A stretch of DNA of 58,976 nucleotides from contig JBCCUP010000027.1 of NCBI GenBank assembly GCA_039196715.1, positions 1-58,976 of the forward strand, written 5' to 3'. The translations under genes were made by a program, and so were the position numbers. Of the stretch, positions 26,931 to 35,920 are shown in pieces (positions within the stretch are counted from its first letter, which is position 1; every line of letters begins with the position of its first letter). Source of the stretch: Pseudomonadota bacterium (lineage in GTDB: Bacteria > Pseudomonadota > Gammaproteobacteria > CALCKW01). The notes beneath the pieces were generated by a model. That model saw only the letters and a list, made by a program, of their open reading frames with translations. It searched no databases and was not told the origin of the DNA.

Positions 26931-29057
26931 TCAGCCGGTTTTCGCGAGCGTTGCGTCGCCGTGACCGGCGAGAAAATCCGAAATCGATTCGGGCTTGTGA
27001 AAGAAATACCCCTGAATCGCAGGCGCGCCGAGCGACGCGACGTGATCCAGTTCTCGCTGCGATTCGACGCCCTCGGCGACCACATTGATGCCCAGCGCTT
27101 CGCCGAGACGAATCACGGTTTCGGTGATCGTGGCGTTCGACGGGTTCAGATGCAGGTTTGTGACGAAGGTCCGGTCGATCTTGATTCGGTCGATCATCAG
27201 GTCGCGCAGGTACCCGAGCGACGATGCCCCGGTACCAAAATCGTCAATCGCGATGCGGATGCCCATCTCGCGCAGTTCGGCGATGACTTTGCCCCCGAGT
27301 CCCGCGGCAGCGAGGATGCCGGTCTCGGTCACTTCGAGGTAGATCTGCCGCGGCTCCACGCGGTGTTTGACGATCACACGCCGAAGGATACGGGCAAAGC
27401 CCGGTGCGACAATCTCGCGCGGGTCGGCGTTCAGGCTGACAGTGCAATTCGGGTTTTCGGCGAGCCACGGCGCCAGCTGCTCCAGCGCCGAGTCGTACAC
27501 GTGTTCACCGAGTTTGGTCAGCAGACCGAGCTGACGCGCCACGTCGAGAAAATGGCCGGGGCTCAGCATCTTGCCGCTGACCGACCGGACGCGCACGAGC
27601 ACTTCCACACCGCGCAGCGTGCCGTCGACCGAGTGGATGCCCTGTACGTACGGCACGATGCCGTTGTTGCTGATCGCGTGTTGAAGCTCGACTTCGATCG
27701 CCGCCTGCTCGCGCAGGGCGCTGTCGAGTTGCTGGTCGAACAGGATCCACCGATTGCGGCCGAGGCGTTTGGCTTCGTAAGCGGCCGCGTCGGCCTCGTA
27801 GAACAACCGCTCGGCGTCGTGTGAACCGCCCTGGCCCATCGCCGCGCCGATCGAGGTGGTCACGTGGATCTTGCGCCCGCCGATCATGCACGGCAGCGAC
27901 AACGCGAGTCGGATCTTTTCGGCGATGCGTTCGACGTCGGTCGGCGACGCTATGTCGCGCAGCAGAATCAGAAATTCATCGCCCCCGAACCGCGCCACCA
28001 GGTCACTCTGACGCACGACGTTGACGATGCGGTGCCCCGTGATCGCCAGCAGTTCGTCGCCGACGCTGTGGCCGAGGCTGTCGTTGACGCGTTTGAAATC
28101 GTCGAGGTCCAGCATGATCATCGCGAGCGGCTCGGCCTCGGCCACCGCGCGCTCGAGTTCGGCGTTGAAGGCCTCCCGGTTGGCGAGACGCGTGAGCTGG
28201 TCTCGCGTGGCACGGTCGACCAGCTGCTCGTTGAGACGGTGCTCCTCGGTGACGTCGTGTGCGGCCAGGAAGACCTCGCTCGCACCCGGCTCTGAACGCA
28301 GGCGCACCGAGAGCACGTGGACACCGCTTTCGCGCGTCACACGGACGGACATCTTCTCCGCACCGTCGGACTGGCTCAGTCGCCGGACGGCCTGTTCCAG
28401 GGTCTCCGCGTCCTGCATCTGCAACGCAGAGCGCACCGGCGTGCCGGTGATCCGATCGGCAGGGAGGATCGAGGCTTTCACGAAGGACGGGTTGGCCAAC
28501 ACGATGTTGGCGTCGGCATCCAGCACCCCGAGCAGGTGCTCGGACATGTGGAAAAACTGCTGGCTGAGTTCGGCGGACGACGAGGGCGTGGTGGCCACGC
28601 TAGCCACGCCACCCGGGTCGGACCCCGGCGTTGGCGCCTCGGCGACGGACGTGCCGCGCTCGGGTGCCTCAAGTGGGGTCACGCTGATGTACAGCCGATC
28701 CCCGTCGGCGTTCAGGGCGGCGCGAAAGGCGTGGGGTGGTGTGACACGGTCGCCCTGCCGAAAGGCACCCACCCAACCGGCGCCCGCGGTCGAGTCGGCG
28801 CCACTTGCGGCCGAGCTCAGGGAATCAGGCTGTTCGACATCAAGCAATTCATCCCAGCGTTGTCCGATCAGCGCATCGAGTGGCTGATCGAGCATGCGCG
28901 CGAGGTCCTCGGCCACGTCGACCACGCGCCCGCTTGCCCCATCGAGCACAAAAAAGAGATGACTGGCGTCGTCGCCGCTCACTGATTGCCAAACCCTGCT
29001 CACCGTCTTGACAGTGGATCGGCCAAAACGCGCCGCGCTTGACGGTTCGAGGTGCAA
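26931..29057 (-). CDS. PAS/GGDEF/EAL (EVL variant) cyclic-di-GMP signalling protein
   Basis: Two PAS-like regions (about residues 25-130 and 165-270) precede a GGDEF domain with an intact RFGGDEF active site and an RQSD inhibitory site five residues upstream. The C-terminal phosphodiesterase domain has EVL in place of EAL, but the other expected metal and catalytic positions (SLNADPRE, LEVTET, IDDFGTGASSLGYL, IKIDRTFV, AEGVE, IQGYFFHKP) are present. Both activities are therefore possible. There are no membrane helices. The listed first codon is TTG with no good ribosome site; GTG codons a little downstream are alternatives, so the N-terminus is uncertain. Confidence 0.9.
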   Translation of the reverse strand: MHLEPSSAARFGRSTVKTVSRVWQSVSGDDASHLFFVLDGASGRVVDVAEDLARMLDQPLDALIGQRWDELLDVEQPDSLSSAASGADSTAGAGWVGAFRQGDRVTPPHAFRAALNADGDRLYISVTPLEAPERGTSVAEAPTPGSDPGGVASVATTPSSSAELSQQFFHMSEHLLGVLDADANIVLANPSFVKASILPADRITGTPVRSALQMQDAETLEQAVRRLSQSDGAEKMSVRVTRESGVHVLSVRLRSEPGASEVFLAAHDVTEEHRLNEQLVDRATRDQLTRLANREAFNAELERAVAEAEPLAMIMLDLDDFKRVNDSLGHSVGDELLAITGHRIVNVVRQSDLVARFGGDEFLILLRDIASPTDVERIAEKIRLALSLPCMIGGRKIHVTTSIGAAMGQGGSHDAERLFYEADAAAYEAKRLGRNRWILFDQQLDSALREQAAIEVELQHAISNNGIVPYVQGIHSVDGTLRGVEVLVRVRSVSGKMLSPGHFLDVARQLGLLTKLGEHVYDSALEQLAPWLAENPNCTVSLNADPREIVAPGFARILRRVIVKHRVEPRQIYLEVTETGILAAAGLGGKVIAELREMGIRIAIDDFGTGASSLGYLRDLMIDRIKIDRTFVTNLHLNPSNATITETVIRLGEALGINVVAEGVESQRELDHVASLGAPAIQGYFFHKPESISDFLAGHGDATLAKTG

Positions 29058-29173
29058 AACAGCGCCACGCGGCCACCGATGCCGCGCACCCGTTCAGTCA
29101 ACCGGCTCCGTTCCGCCCGTGGCGCCACACCAAAGCAGACTGCGCAGACCGCGACACCGCCTGCGGAACCGCG

Positions 29174-30856
29174 TCAGAGGGCCCGCGCGCGCTCCCGCAA
29201 CACGAACTTCTGGACCTTGCCGGTCGAGGTCTTGGGAATCTCGCTGAACACGTACGCCCGTGGCCGTTTGAACCGGGCCAGCACCGACAAACAGTGTGTA
29301 TCGAGGGCCTCGGCGTCCGCGTTGGCCCCCGGCAACAACTCGATGAAGGCGCAGGGGACCTCGCCCCAGGTGTCGTCCGGTTTGGCCACCACCGCTGCCA
29401 GGGCAACCGCCGGGTGACGCCGCAACGCGTCCTCGACCTCGATGGACGAGATGTTCTCACCGCCGGAAATGATGATGTCCTTGCTGCGGTCCTTGAGCTG
29501 CACGTAGCCGTCCGCGTGCCAGACACCGAGGTCTCCGGTGCGGAACCACCCGCCGGCGAAGGCGGCCTCGGTCGCCTCGGGGTTGGCGAGGTAGCCTTTC
29601 ATGGTGGCATTCCCGCGGGTCATGACCTCGCCGAGGGTCTCGCCGTCGCGCGGCACCGGTACGCCGCTGTCCGGGTCGGCGACCTTGAGCGCCGCCTGGA
29701 CGTGGTACGCGACGCCCTGCCGCGATTTGAGCTCCGCGCGCTCCTCGCCCGACAACGCGGACCAGCGATCCTGCCAGGCGTTCAGCACGGCCGGACCGTA
29801 GACCTCCGTGAGGCCGTAGACGTGGGTGACGTCGAAGCCTGCCGCCTCGACAGCCGCGAGGGTGGCCGCGGGCGGCGGCGCTGCCGCCGTCATCACCGCG
29901 ATACGCCGGTCGGTCGGCGGCGACGCACCGTCGGCCACCGCGCGTGCAAGGGTATCGAGCACGATCGGCGCCCCACAGAGGTGCGTGACGCGCTCGTGTT
30001 CGATCGCGTCGAAGACCCGGTCCGCACGCACTTCGCGCAGGCAGACGCTGGTGCCGGCCACCGCGGCGAGTGTCCACGGGAAACACCAGCCGTTGCAGTG
30101 GAACATCGGCAAGGTCCAGAGGTAGACCGGGTGGTGCGGCAGGTCCCAGGCGAGCACGTTGCCCAGCGCCAGCTGCTGCGCACCGCGGTGACTGTACAGC
30201 ACCCCCTTGGGTCGGCCGGTCGTGCCGGAGGTGTAATTCAGTGAAAGCGACTGCCACTCGTCCGCCGGCAGATAACCGCGAAACCCCGGGTCCGCGTCGG
30301 CCAGCCAATGTTCGTAGTCCAGCGCACCCGCAACGGGGTCGGCAGCCGGCGGGGCGACCTGCTCGTCGATCACTTCGACCAGGACAGGCGGGTTCGCAAG
30401 ACCGGCCACCACCTGCCGCACCGTCTCACGAAACTCAGCGTCATACAGGCACAGTTTCGACTCGGCGTGGTCGAGGATCCAGGCGACCGTGTCCGCATCC
30501 AGGCGTGTGTTGATGGCGTTGAGCACGGCACCGGCCAGCGGCACACCGAAATGGGCTTCGTACAACTCGGGTGTGTTGAAAGCCAAGACCGACACGACGT
30601 CGCCAGGCTGAACACCACCGCGCTGCAGCTGCCCCGCCATGGCGTGTGCCCGGCGGTGCACGTCGGCCCACGACAACCGGCGCGCGCCGTAGACCACGGC
30701 GGTGTGCGCCGGGTACACCTCAGCGCTGCGGTCGAGCCAGTTCAGCGGCGACAGCGGCTCGAAATTCGCTGCGCACTGCGGTACCCGATGGTTGACGCGG
30801 GCTGACGGTGGGTGCGCCACGCGTCGGGGTTGTGCATCCTCGCCGGCCTCGCCCAT
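29174..30856 (-). CDS. AMP-dependent acyl-CoA ligase
   Basis: ANL-superfamily adenylating enzyme of 560 residues. Motifs are the P-loop YTSGTTGRPKGVLYSHRG, VYGLTEVYGP, GWFRTGDLGVWHADGY, the hinge KDRSKDIIISGGENISS and the C-terminal catalytic lysine in PKTSTGKVQKF. It is close in feel to medium-chain or methylmercaptopropionate (DmdB-type) ligases, which make CoA thioesters of short organic acids. The ATG at 30856 is taken over a GTG at 30868. It is the last gene of a same-strand group after the NicX-like gene (77-bp gap), so it probably activates the acid product of that pathway. Confidence 0.9.
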   Translation of the reverse strand: MGEAGEDAQPRRVAHPPSARVNHRVPQCAANFEPLSPLNWLDRSAEVYPAHTAVVYGARRLSWADVHRRAHAMAGQLQRGGVQPGDVVSVLAFNTPELYEAHFGVPLAGAVLNAINTRLDADTVAWILDHAESKLCLYDAEFRETVRQVVAGLANPPVLVEVIDEQVAPPAADPVAGALDYEHWLADADPGFRGYLPADEWQSLSLNYTSGTTGRPKGVLYSHRGAQQLALGNVLAWDLPHHPVYLWTLPMFHCNGWCFPWTLAAVAGTSVCLREVRADRVFDAIEHERVTHLCGAPIVLDTLARAVADGASPPTDRRIAVMTAAAPPPAATLAAVEAAGFDVTHVYGLTEVYGPAVLNAWQDRWSALSGEERAELKSRQGVAYHVQAALKVADPDSGVPVPRDGETLGEVMTRGNATMKGYLANPEATEAAFAGGWFRTGDLGVWHADGYVQLKDRSKDIIISGGENISSIEVEDALRRHPAVALAAVVAKPDDTWGEVPCAFIELLPGANADAEALDTHCLSVLARFKRPRAYVFSEIPKTSTGKVQKFVLRERARAL

Positions 30857-30932
30857 GGGGCACTCCACACGTGTCTGGACATTCGCGCGGGAGTGTATCG
30901 CATGTCACCGCGGCACAGGCGCACGCACGCGC

Positions 30933-32018
30933 CTAGCCGAGGCCCACCGACGCGACAGGTTTCGACCACAACTCCGACAGCAGCGGCCAGCGCTCGAGTA
31001 CGTGCTGCGTCTGCTCGAACGCCTCCACCTGCAGCCTGCCCTCACACCACAACGCGCGCCCGTCGAGCGAAATCGTCGGGTCGGTTACCGCCCAACTCAC
31101 TTCGCCCGGAGCGCTCTCGCCAACGCTGTGGAAGTGCAACAGCCGCGGGTTGCAGAACACGGTGTTGGCCCACCGGTCCGGGTCCATGCCCCGCGCGTGC
31201 GCGCTGCCGCAGCCTGGGTGGATGCCGGCGTGCCAGGAATGCACCCGCTGCCAGTCCAGGCCGCCCAATTCCGCAACCCGCCGCAGGTGGAGTTCGGCCA
31301 TCTCACACGCCGACGCCGGCCCATCGAAACCCTGGATACGGCCCTCGTCGATGCACGCGACAACGGTGTCGGGCAGCCGTTGCACGGTCCAGGCGTCGAT
31401 GCGCGTGCCGGTGCTGACCAGGTGGTGCGCAACCGCCACCCGGCCACTGAAGTGCTGTGCCAACGTGGGCTGGGGCACACCGAGCGGAAAACGGCGCACG
31501 CTGACGTCACGGTGCGCGGTACGAGCGACCGTGTCGAGGCGACCGCGGTAATCGGTGCCGAGACCGCACTGCACGTGGATGTCGTCAGCGGCGAGCATCA
31601 GCCGGTCGATTGCGAGTTTGAGCTCGCGCATCGCGGCGTGTGGCGTGGTACCGAACTCGGACCCGAGCATGGCGTGATCGCGTGTGTAGGCCATCACCCG
31701 CACGGTGTGTTCAGGTCGTTCGGCAAACCGGTCAAGGTCGCCAAGCCGGGCGAAGAACACCGTGACATCGTAGGCCTGAACGTGCGCATCGACCGAAGAG
31801 AGCGTCTCGGTGTCCGGCGCGCCGACGTGCAGGCAATCGACCGTCAGGCCGAGTGCCTCGGCCTCGGCGATGACCGCGTCAGCGGCGTAGCCGTCGTACC
31901 ACCCGAGGGCCGGGTCCTCGCGCACCACCAGCACGCGCGCCCCGCGCATGAGGTCGATACCGGCGCAGCCCATCAGCAGGTTTCGGGCGCCGGCACGTGC
32001 AAACGGGCAGGTGCTCAC
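30933..32018 (-). CDS. NicX / aminopeptidase T-like protein, function unknown
   Basis: Protein of 361 residues that I place tentatively in the aminopeptidase T / 2,5-dihydroxypyridine 5,6-dioxygenase fold. The layout of an N-terminal alpha/beta region, then a GRLDTVAR strand, an ACIDEGRIQGFDG segment and a late Gly-rich HSWHAGIHPGC loop is similar. The second metal-ligand cluster of NicX (C-H-L-D) is not seen, so catalytic assignment is unsafe. The GTG start overlaps the stop of the XRE-cupin gene by 4 bp. There is no signal peptide. Its operon partners suggest catabolism of a small ring or amide compound. Confidence 0.5.
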   Translation of the reverse strand: MSTCPFARAGARNLLMGCAGIDLMRGARVLVVREDPALGWYDGYAADAVIAEAEALGLTVDCLHVGAPDTETLSSVDAHVQAYDVTVFFARLGDLDRFAERPEHTVRVMAYTRDHAMLGSEFGTTPHAAMRELKLAIDRLMLAADDIHVQCGLGTDYRGRLDTVARTAHRDVSVRRFPLGVPQPTLAQHFSGRVAVAHHLVSTGTRIDAWTVQRLPDTVVACIDEGRIQGFDGPASACEMAELHLRRVAELGGLDWQRVHSWHAGIHPGCGSAHARGMDPDRWANTVFCNPRLLHFHSVGESAPGEVSWAVTDPTISLDGRALWCEGRLQVEAFEQTQHVLERWPLLSELWSKPVASVGLG

Positions 32019-32611
32019 CGCCGGCGCTCCGACTGGACCGTGAGGAACACCAGCGTGTCACTGAGCACCGCCTGGAAGCCGTGTCGCATCTCGGCGTCGA
32101 GTGTCACGCTGTCGCCAACACCGAGGGTCACGGTGTCCTCACCGCACGCATAGACCGCTTCGCCTGCCAGGATGTGGACGAACACCACACCCTGGCCGAC
32201 GTACTGGGGTGGCGACGAGGCCTGGCGGGTCACCGTCACGATGCGTGCCTCGAATTGCAAGTCGCGTCGCACGTGCACTGCGAGGTTCTCGAAGTCGTGT
32301 ACGTGGGATTCGACCAACCGCCGCGAGCGGATCCCCTCGCCCGCACGAACCACCGTGTAGTCGCCTCGACGCCCGTCGGTGTCGCGGAAAAAGCGCACCA
32401 GGGGCACGTCCAGCGCGGCGCTCAGCGCGGTCAGGGTGCTGATCGACGCTGACACCTGGGCGCTCTCGATGCGGCTGATCATGGCAGTGGACACGCCCGA
32501 ACGCGCGGCCAGCTCCCGCGCCGTCAGATCGGCAGCCGTGCGCAGGGTGCGCAGGGTTTCACCGATCGCCTGTTCGACGCTCGACTGGGTCGGGGCATCG
32601 CTCTGTTGCAT
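32015..32611 (-). CDS. XRE-family regulator with C-terminal cupin
   Basis: Regulator of 198 residues with an N-terminal HTH_3 domain (LRTAADLTARELAARSGVSTAMISRIE) and a C-terminal small-molecule-binding cupin (residues ~110-185). This is the PuuR/SutR type that usually represses a nearby catabolic operon until a ligand binds. It starts 3 bp after the oxygenase gene and overlaps the NicX-like gene. A candidate operator overlapping the operon promoter lies at 33624-33638, consistent with autoregulation. Confidence 0.9.
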   Translation of the reverse strand: MQQSDAPTQSSVEQAIGETLRTLRTAADLTARELAARSGVSTAMISRIESAQVSASISTLTALSAALDVPLVRFFRDTDGRRGDYTVVRAGEGIRSRRLVESHVHDFENLAVHVRRDLQFEARIVTVTRQASSPPQYVGQGVVFVHILAGEAVYACGEDTVTLGVGDSVTLDAEMRHGFQAVLSDTLVFLTVQSERRR

Positions 32612-32614
32612 GGC

Positions 32615-33592
32615 TCACTTCCGGTGCGCGAAGGCCTGAGCAAACCGCCAGACCAGGTAGTCACCGCAGGTGATGGGCGGTTGACTCGGCGTGTGTGCCT
32701 CACCGAACACAGCGCGGCTGTCGATCGGCGTGTCGGGGTCCGGGTCCCAGGCCAACACCAGTGAGAGGCGCTCGCGGCCGGAGCGGTTCACAACCCGGTG
32801 CGGGGTTGAGGTGTAGTAGCCGTCGGTCCACCGCGACAGCAGGTCTGCCACGTTCACCACCAGGGTGCCTTCGATGGGTGGGGCCGCGAGCCAGCGCCCG
32901 CCGGTGTCCTGCACCTCGAGGCCCCCCACGTCGTCCTGGCACAGCACGGTCAGCACGCCGAAATCCGTGTGCGGGCCGACCCCGAACTGGCGGTGATCCA
33001 CGACGGCCTGGGGCGGGTAGTACACATAGCTCGCCCGGCTCAGCGGCTGCGCGCACCGCCGGAGGAAGAAATCGTCGGGCAGAGAAAGCCCGAGCGCAAA
33101 CCCGCGCATCAGGTGCCGTGCGACCCGGTCCGCCGCCGCAAAGTAGGCAAGGCTCGCCGCCCGAAATGCCGCGGGGCTATCCGGCCATTGGTTCGGGCCC
33201 CGCAGCGGGTGGCCGTCGTCGGCGGCGGGCTCGATGCCCCAGACGAAACTCTCTTTCAAGTCGGGTTTGACGCCGTCGGCCATCACCGCGCCGCCGGTGG
33301 CGATCCAACCGCGGTGGTGTTGCGACACGGCCACGCGCGAGCGGTTGGCCGCGTCGCTGCGGAAAAAGCCGTACGCGGCCGCACGCGCCTGCTCGATCAC
33401 GTCGCACGGGATACCGTGGCCGGACACGTAGATGAAGCCGAGATCGCGGCTCGCCGCGTGCAGTGCGCGGGCGACGCCGATCGGGTTGCTGTCGTCGCGC
33501 AACGCGGTGATGTCGACGACCGGGATGCGGTCTGCGGACACGGCGTCCGCGCGCGGCGCAGTGGACCGGTGTTCCGGGGCGACGTCGGGCAT
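32615..33592 (-). CDS. 2-oxoglutarate/Fe(II) oxygenase, isopenicillin N synthase family
   Basis: Oxygenase of 325 residues with the N-terminal DIOX_N region (IPVVDITALRD and DLGFIYVSGHGIP) and a double-stranded beta-helix core. The iron ligands are H and D of GPHTDFG and H of STPHRVVN. The R-x-S co-substrate motif appears as GRERLSLVLA. It is the first gene of the operon with the XRE-cupin regulator, NicX-like protein and acyl-CoA ligase. Family members hydroxylate, desaturate or cyclise small molecules. The substrate is unknown. Confidence 0.9.
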   Translation of the reverse strand: MPDVAPEHRSTAPRADAVSADRIPVVDITALRDDSNPIGVARALHAASRDLGFIYVSGHGIPCDVIEQARAAAYGFFRSDAANRSRVAVSQHHRGWIATGGAVMADGVKPDLKESFVWGIEPAADDGHPLRGPNQWPDSPAAFRAASLAYFAAADRVARHLMRGFALGLSLPDDFFLRRCAQPLSRASYVYYPPQAVVDHRQFGVGPHTDFGVLTVLCQDDVGGLEVQDTGGRWLAAPPIEGTLVVNVADLLSRWTDGYYTSTPHRVVNRSGRERLSLVLAWDPDPDTPIDSRAVFGEAHTPSQPPITCGDYLVWRFAQAFAHRK

Positions 33593-33623
33593 GGCGGCGG
33601 CCTCAACAGTGACGAAGTGTTGC

Positions 33624-33638
33624 GTATTCTACAAATAC
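33624..33638. promoter_or_regulatory. Candidate XRE-cupin operator (GTATT-N5-AATAC)
   Basis: Perfect 5-bp inverted repeat with a 5-nt centre, located between the oxygenase gene and the CMD-like gene. It overlaps the -10 box and spacer of the predicted promoter, the usual position for a repressor site. Confidence 0.45.
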
Positions 33639-33653
33639 TTTATTCTGAAGCAA
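33626..33653 (-). promoter_or_regulatory. Promoter of the oxygenase/XRE-cupin operon
   Basis: On the minus strand TTGCTT (-35), 16-nt spacer, TAGAAT (-10, 5/6 match), about 34 bp upstream of the oxygenase ATG, in an AT-rich patch that stands out from the GC-rich surroundings. Confidence 0.5.
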
Positions 33654-33675
33654 CACGCCGCGGGCCTGGGCGGAG

Positions 33676-34257
33676 TCAGTCCGCGTTGGCGTAGTAGCCC
33701 ACCACATCGCCGTCGGTCGTCACGCCAAGGCCGTTGAGGCAGCGGTTGACGTAGTTGAAGTAGCCAATGATCTGGTTGGCCTCGAGGATCTGGCCGTCGT
33801 CGAGGCCTGCGTCGCGCAAGTCGGCAACGTCACGTTCGACCATGGCACCGGGGTCACGCGTGAGCTTGTCGGCGTAACGCAACAGCGCCAACTCGGCCCC
33901 GTCGAACACCGACTCCGGCGCACGCGCGTGCAGCGCCTGCTCGATTCGGTCCGCACGCGTGGCGTCGCCGATCAGGTGCCGTGCGTTGGCCCAGTGGTTG
34001 GCCAGCGAATACGGACACGCGTTGAGGATCGACACGTAGCTTGCGATCGTCTCCTGCAACCACATCGGCAGGGTGTTGTCGTCGTCGTGCAGCGCGGCGC
34101 GGTAGAGCATCACGTGTCCGCGCAAGGTGCTCGGCCGCAGTGAGTGCACGCGCATGACGTTGTCCACCGTGCCGTGCGGCGTGCGCGACAGCGCGAGCGC
34201 GTCGAGCAGGTTCGCGTCCGCCTCGTCGTCGCTCAGCATCCGAATCCAGGCACTCAT
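33676..34257 (-). CDS. AhpD/CMD-fold peroxidase-related protein lacking the second cysteine
   Basis: Protein of 193 residues of the 'peroxidase-related' carboxymuconolactone decarboxylase group. The motif region reads S-I-L-N-A-C81-P-Y-S84-L-A-N-H88: the first cysteine, the Glu (ETIASYVS) and the His of the AhpD motif are kept, but the second cysteine of C-x-x-C is Ser. In Mycobacterium AhpD that second cysteine is peroxidatic, so classical peroxidase activity is doubtful. It lies 35 bp from the ABC permease on the same strand and may be co-transcribed with the transporter. Confidence 0.82.
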   Translation of the reverse strand: MSAWIRMLSDDEADANLLDALALSRTPHGTVDNVMRVHSLRPSTLRGHVMLYRAALHDDDNTLPMWLQETIASYVSILNACPYSLANHWANARHLIGDATRADRIEQALHARAPESVFDGAELALLRYADKLTRDPGAMVERDVADLRDAGLDDGQILEANQIIGYFNYVNRCLNGLGVTTDGDVVGYYANAD

Positions 34258-34292
34258 GTCACCGCCTCCCCGTGGCGCACCGCCCGCCGCGC

Positions 34293-35033
34293 TCAGGCGC
34301 GTTCATCACTTTGCAATCGCCGCTCGAGCCACCGCACCCCGGCCGAGACCAGCAGAATCAGGACGAGGTACTCCAGCACCAGCACCGTGTAGATCTCCAG
34401 CGGCCGGTACTCGCTCACGACCAGTTCGTTGGCCTTGCGCGTCAGTTCACCCATGCCGATGACCGACACCAACGACGACATCTTCAGCATGTAGACCAAC
34501 TGGTTGCCCAGCGCGGGCAGGATCCGCCGGATGGCCTGCGGCAAGATGATGTAGCGCATGGTGTCGCGGTAGTTGAGCGAGATCGAGTGCGCCGCTTCGT
34601 ACTGGCCCCGACTGATCGACTGGATACCGGCGCGGAAGATTTCCGCCTGAAAGGCACTGTCGGACAGGGCGAGCGCAATCACACCCGCCCAAAACACGTT
34701 TATTGACAAGCCCGTCACCTGGGGCAGACCGTAGTAGACCCAGAGGATCAGCACCAGGATCGGCACCGCGCGCACGAGCTCCACGTACACGCGGTTGAAC
34801 CGTCGAAGCCAGGCGCGTTCGGAGAGCCCCGGCAAGGCCACCAGCAAACCGACGACGATGGAGATGCTGATCGCGGTGAGCGACAACAGCACCGTGTTCC
34901 ACAGGCCGCTGAGCAGGAATCGGATGTTGTTGGCGCCGGTGGTCGTGGTCGGGTCGACGACGTACCAGCCCCAGTTGGCCGATGCACACCCGCTCAGGAC
35001 CGCGACACTCAGAAGAACGACAAGGATACGCAT
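34293..35033 (-). CDS. Polar amino-acid ABC transporter permease with lipobox-like N-terminus
   Basis: Inner-membrane permease of 246 residues (HisM/GlnP type) with about five helices and the EAA loop (QYEAAHSISLNYRDTMRYIILPQAIR). Unusually, residues 1-16 form a lipoprotein-like signal ending L-S-G-C, followed by a ~30-residue extension before the first conserved transmembrane helix. It is 4 bp from the ATPase gene. It forms an importer with the ATPase and the divergently encoded binding protein. Confidence 0.9.
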   Translation of the reverse strand: MRILVVLLSVAVLSGCASANWGWYVVDPTTTTGANNIRFLLSGLWNTVLLSLTAISISIVVGLLVALPGLSERAWLRRFNRVYVELVRAVPILVLILWVYYGLPQVTGLSINVFWAGVIALALSDSAFQAEIFRAGIQSISRGQYEAAHSISLNYRDTMRYIILPQAIRRILPALGNQLVYMLKMSSLVSVIGMGELTRKANELVVSEYRPLEIYTVLVLEYLVLILLVSAGVRWLERRLQSDERA

Positions 35034-35037
35034 CGGA

Positions 35038-35793
35038 TCAGTGGCTCAGAATCTGTTTCAGGAAGTCACGACACCGTTCACTCTCGGGCGCACTGAAGAA
35101 GGTGTCGGGCGGCGCGGTTTCGACCACGCGACCGTGGTCCATGAACACCATGGTGTCGGCGACCCGGCGCGCGAACCCCATCTCGTGGGTCACACACACC
35201 ATGGTCATGCCGCTGTCGGCCAACTCGACCATGACATCGAGCACTTCGCTGATCATCTCCGGGTCGAGTGCCGATGTCGGCTCGTCGAACAGCATGATGT
35301 CGGGCTCCATGCAGAGGGAGCGCGCGATCGCCACGCGCTGCTGTTGGCCGCCCGAGAGGTGACGCGGAAACTTCTCGGCCTGCTCGGGGATGCGCACGCG
35401 CTCGAGGTAGTGCATGGCCAGCGCGTCGGCATCGGCGTCGGACAGGCCCCGCACCCGACGTGGTCCGATCGTGAGGTTTTCGCGCACGCTCAGGTGAGGA
35501 AAGAGGTTGAACTGCTGAAACACCATCCCGACTTTCGCGCGGATCGCGTCAAGCGCCTCACGGCTGTCGTTCAACTCGACACCCTCAACCCGAATCACGC
35601 CACTCTGGTGTTTCTCCAGGCGATTCACGCAGCGGATCAGCGTCGACTTGCCCGAACCCGAGGGCCCACAGACCACCACCTTCTCGCCCCGATCGACGTG
35701 CAGTGAGACGTCTTTGAGCGCGTGAAAGTCATCAAAAAACTTGTTCACACCGACGACATCAATCGCCCGTGTGGCCGCGTTGTCCTTTTGCAT
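35038..35793 (-). CDS. Polar amino-acid ABC transporter ATPase
   Basis: ATP-binding subunit of 251 residues (GlnQ/HisP type). Walker A is CGPSGSGKST, the Q-loop VFQQFNLFPH, the signature LSGGQQQRVAIARSL, Walker B IMLFDEPTSALDPE and the H-loop VTHEMGFA. The ATG at 35793 is preceded by GGGGGAA. The upstream in-frame extension lies in the divergent promoter region. It is followed immediately by the permease gene. Confidence 0.96.
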   Translation of the reverse strand: MQKDNAATRAIDVVGVNKFFDDFHALKDVSLHVDRGEKVVVCGPSGSGKSTLIRCVNRLEKHQSGVIRVEGVELNDSREALDAIRAKVGMVFQQFNLFPHLSVRENLTIGPRRVRGLSDADADALAMHYLERVRIPEQAEKFPRHLSGGQQQRVAIARSLCMEPDIMLFDEPTSALDPEMISEVLDVMVELADSGMTMVCVTHEMGFARRVADTMVFMDHGRVVETAPPDTFFSAPESERCRDFLKQILSH

Positions 35794-35920
35794 AGTTCCC
35801 CCGCATGGCGCAGAATGATTGTGCACGTGGAAACGCCGCGCATGCAAAGACTGCACTGCGAACAAGGCCATGCCTGATGGCCGGCTGCCACACACTCAAC
35901 CAGGTTGACCGGAGACAACT

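Larger units (their letters stand above)
33617..33656. repeat. Outer inverted repeat GTGTTGC / GCAACAC
   Basis: Perfect 7-bp arms with a 26-nt AT-rich spacer surrounding the promoter and the inner operator-like palindrome. It could be a second regulator-binding site or a looping pair. Confidence 0.4.
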
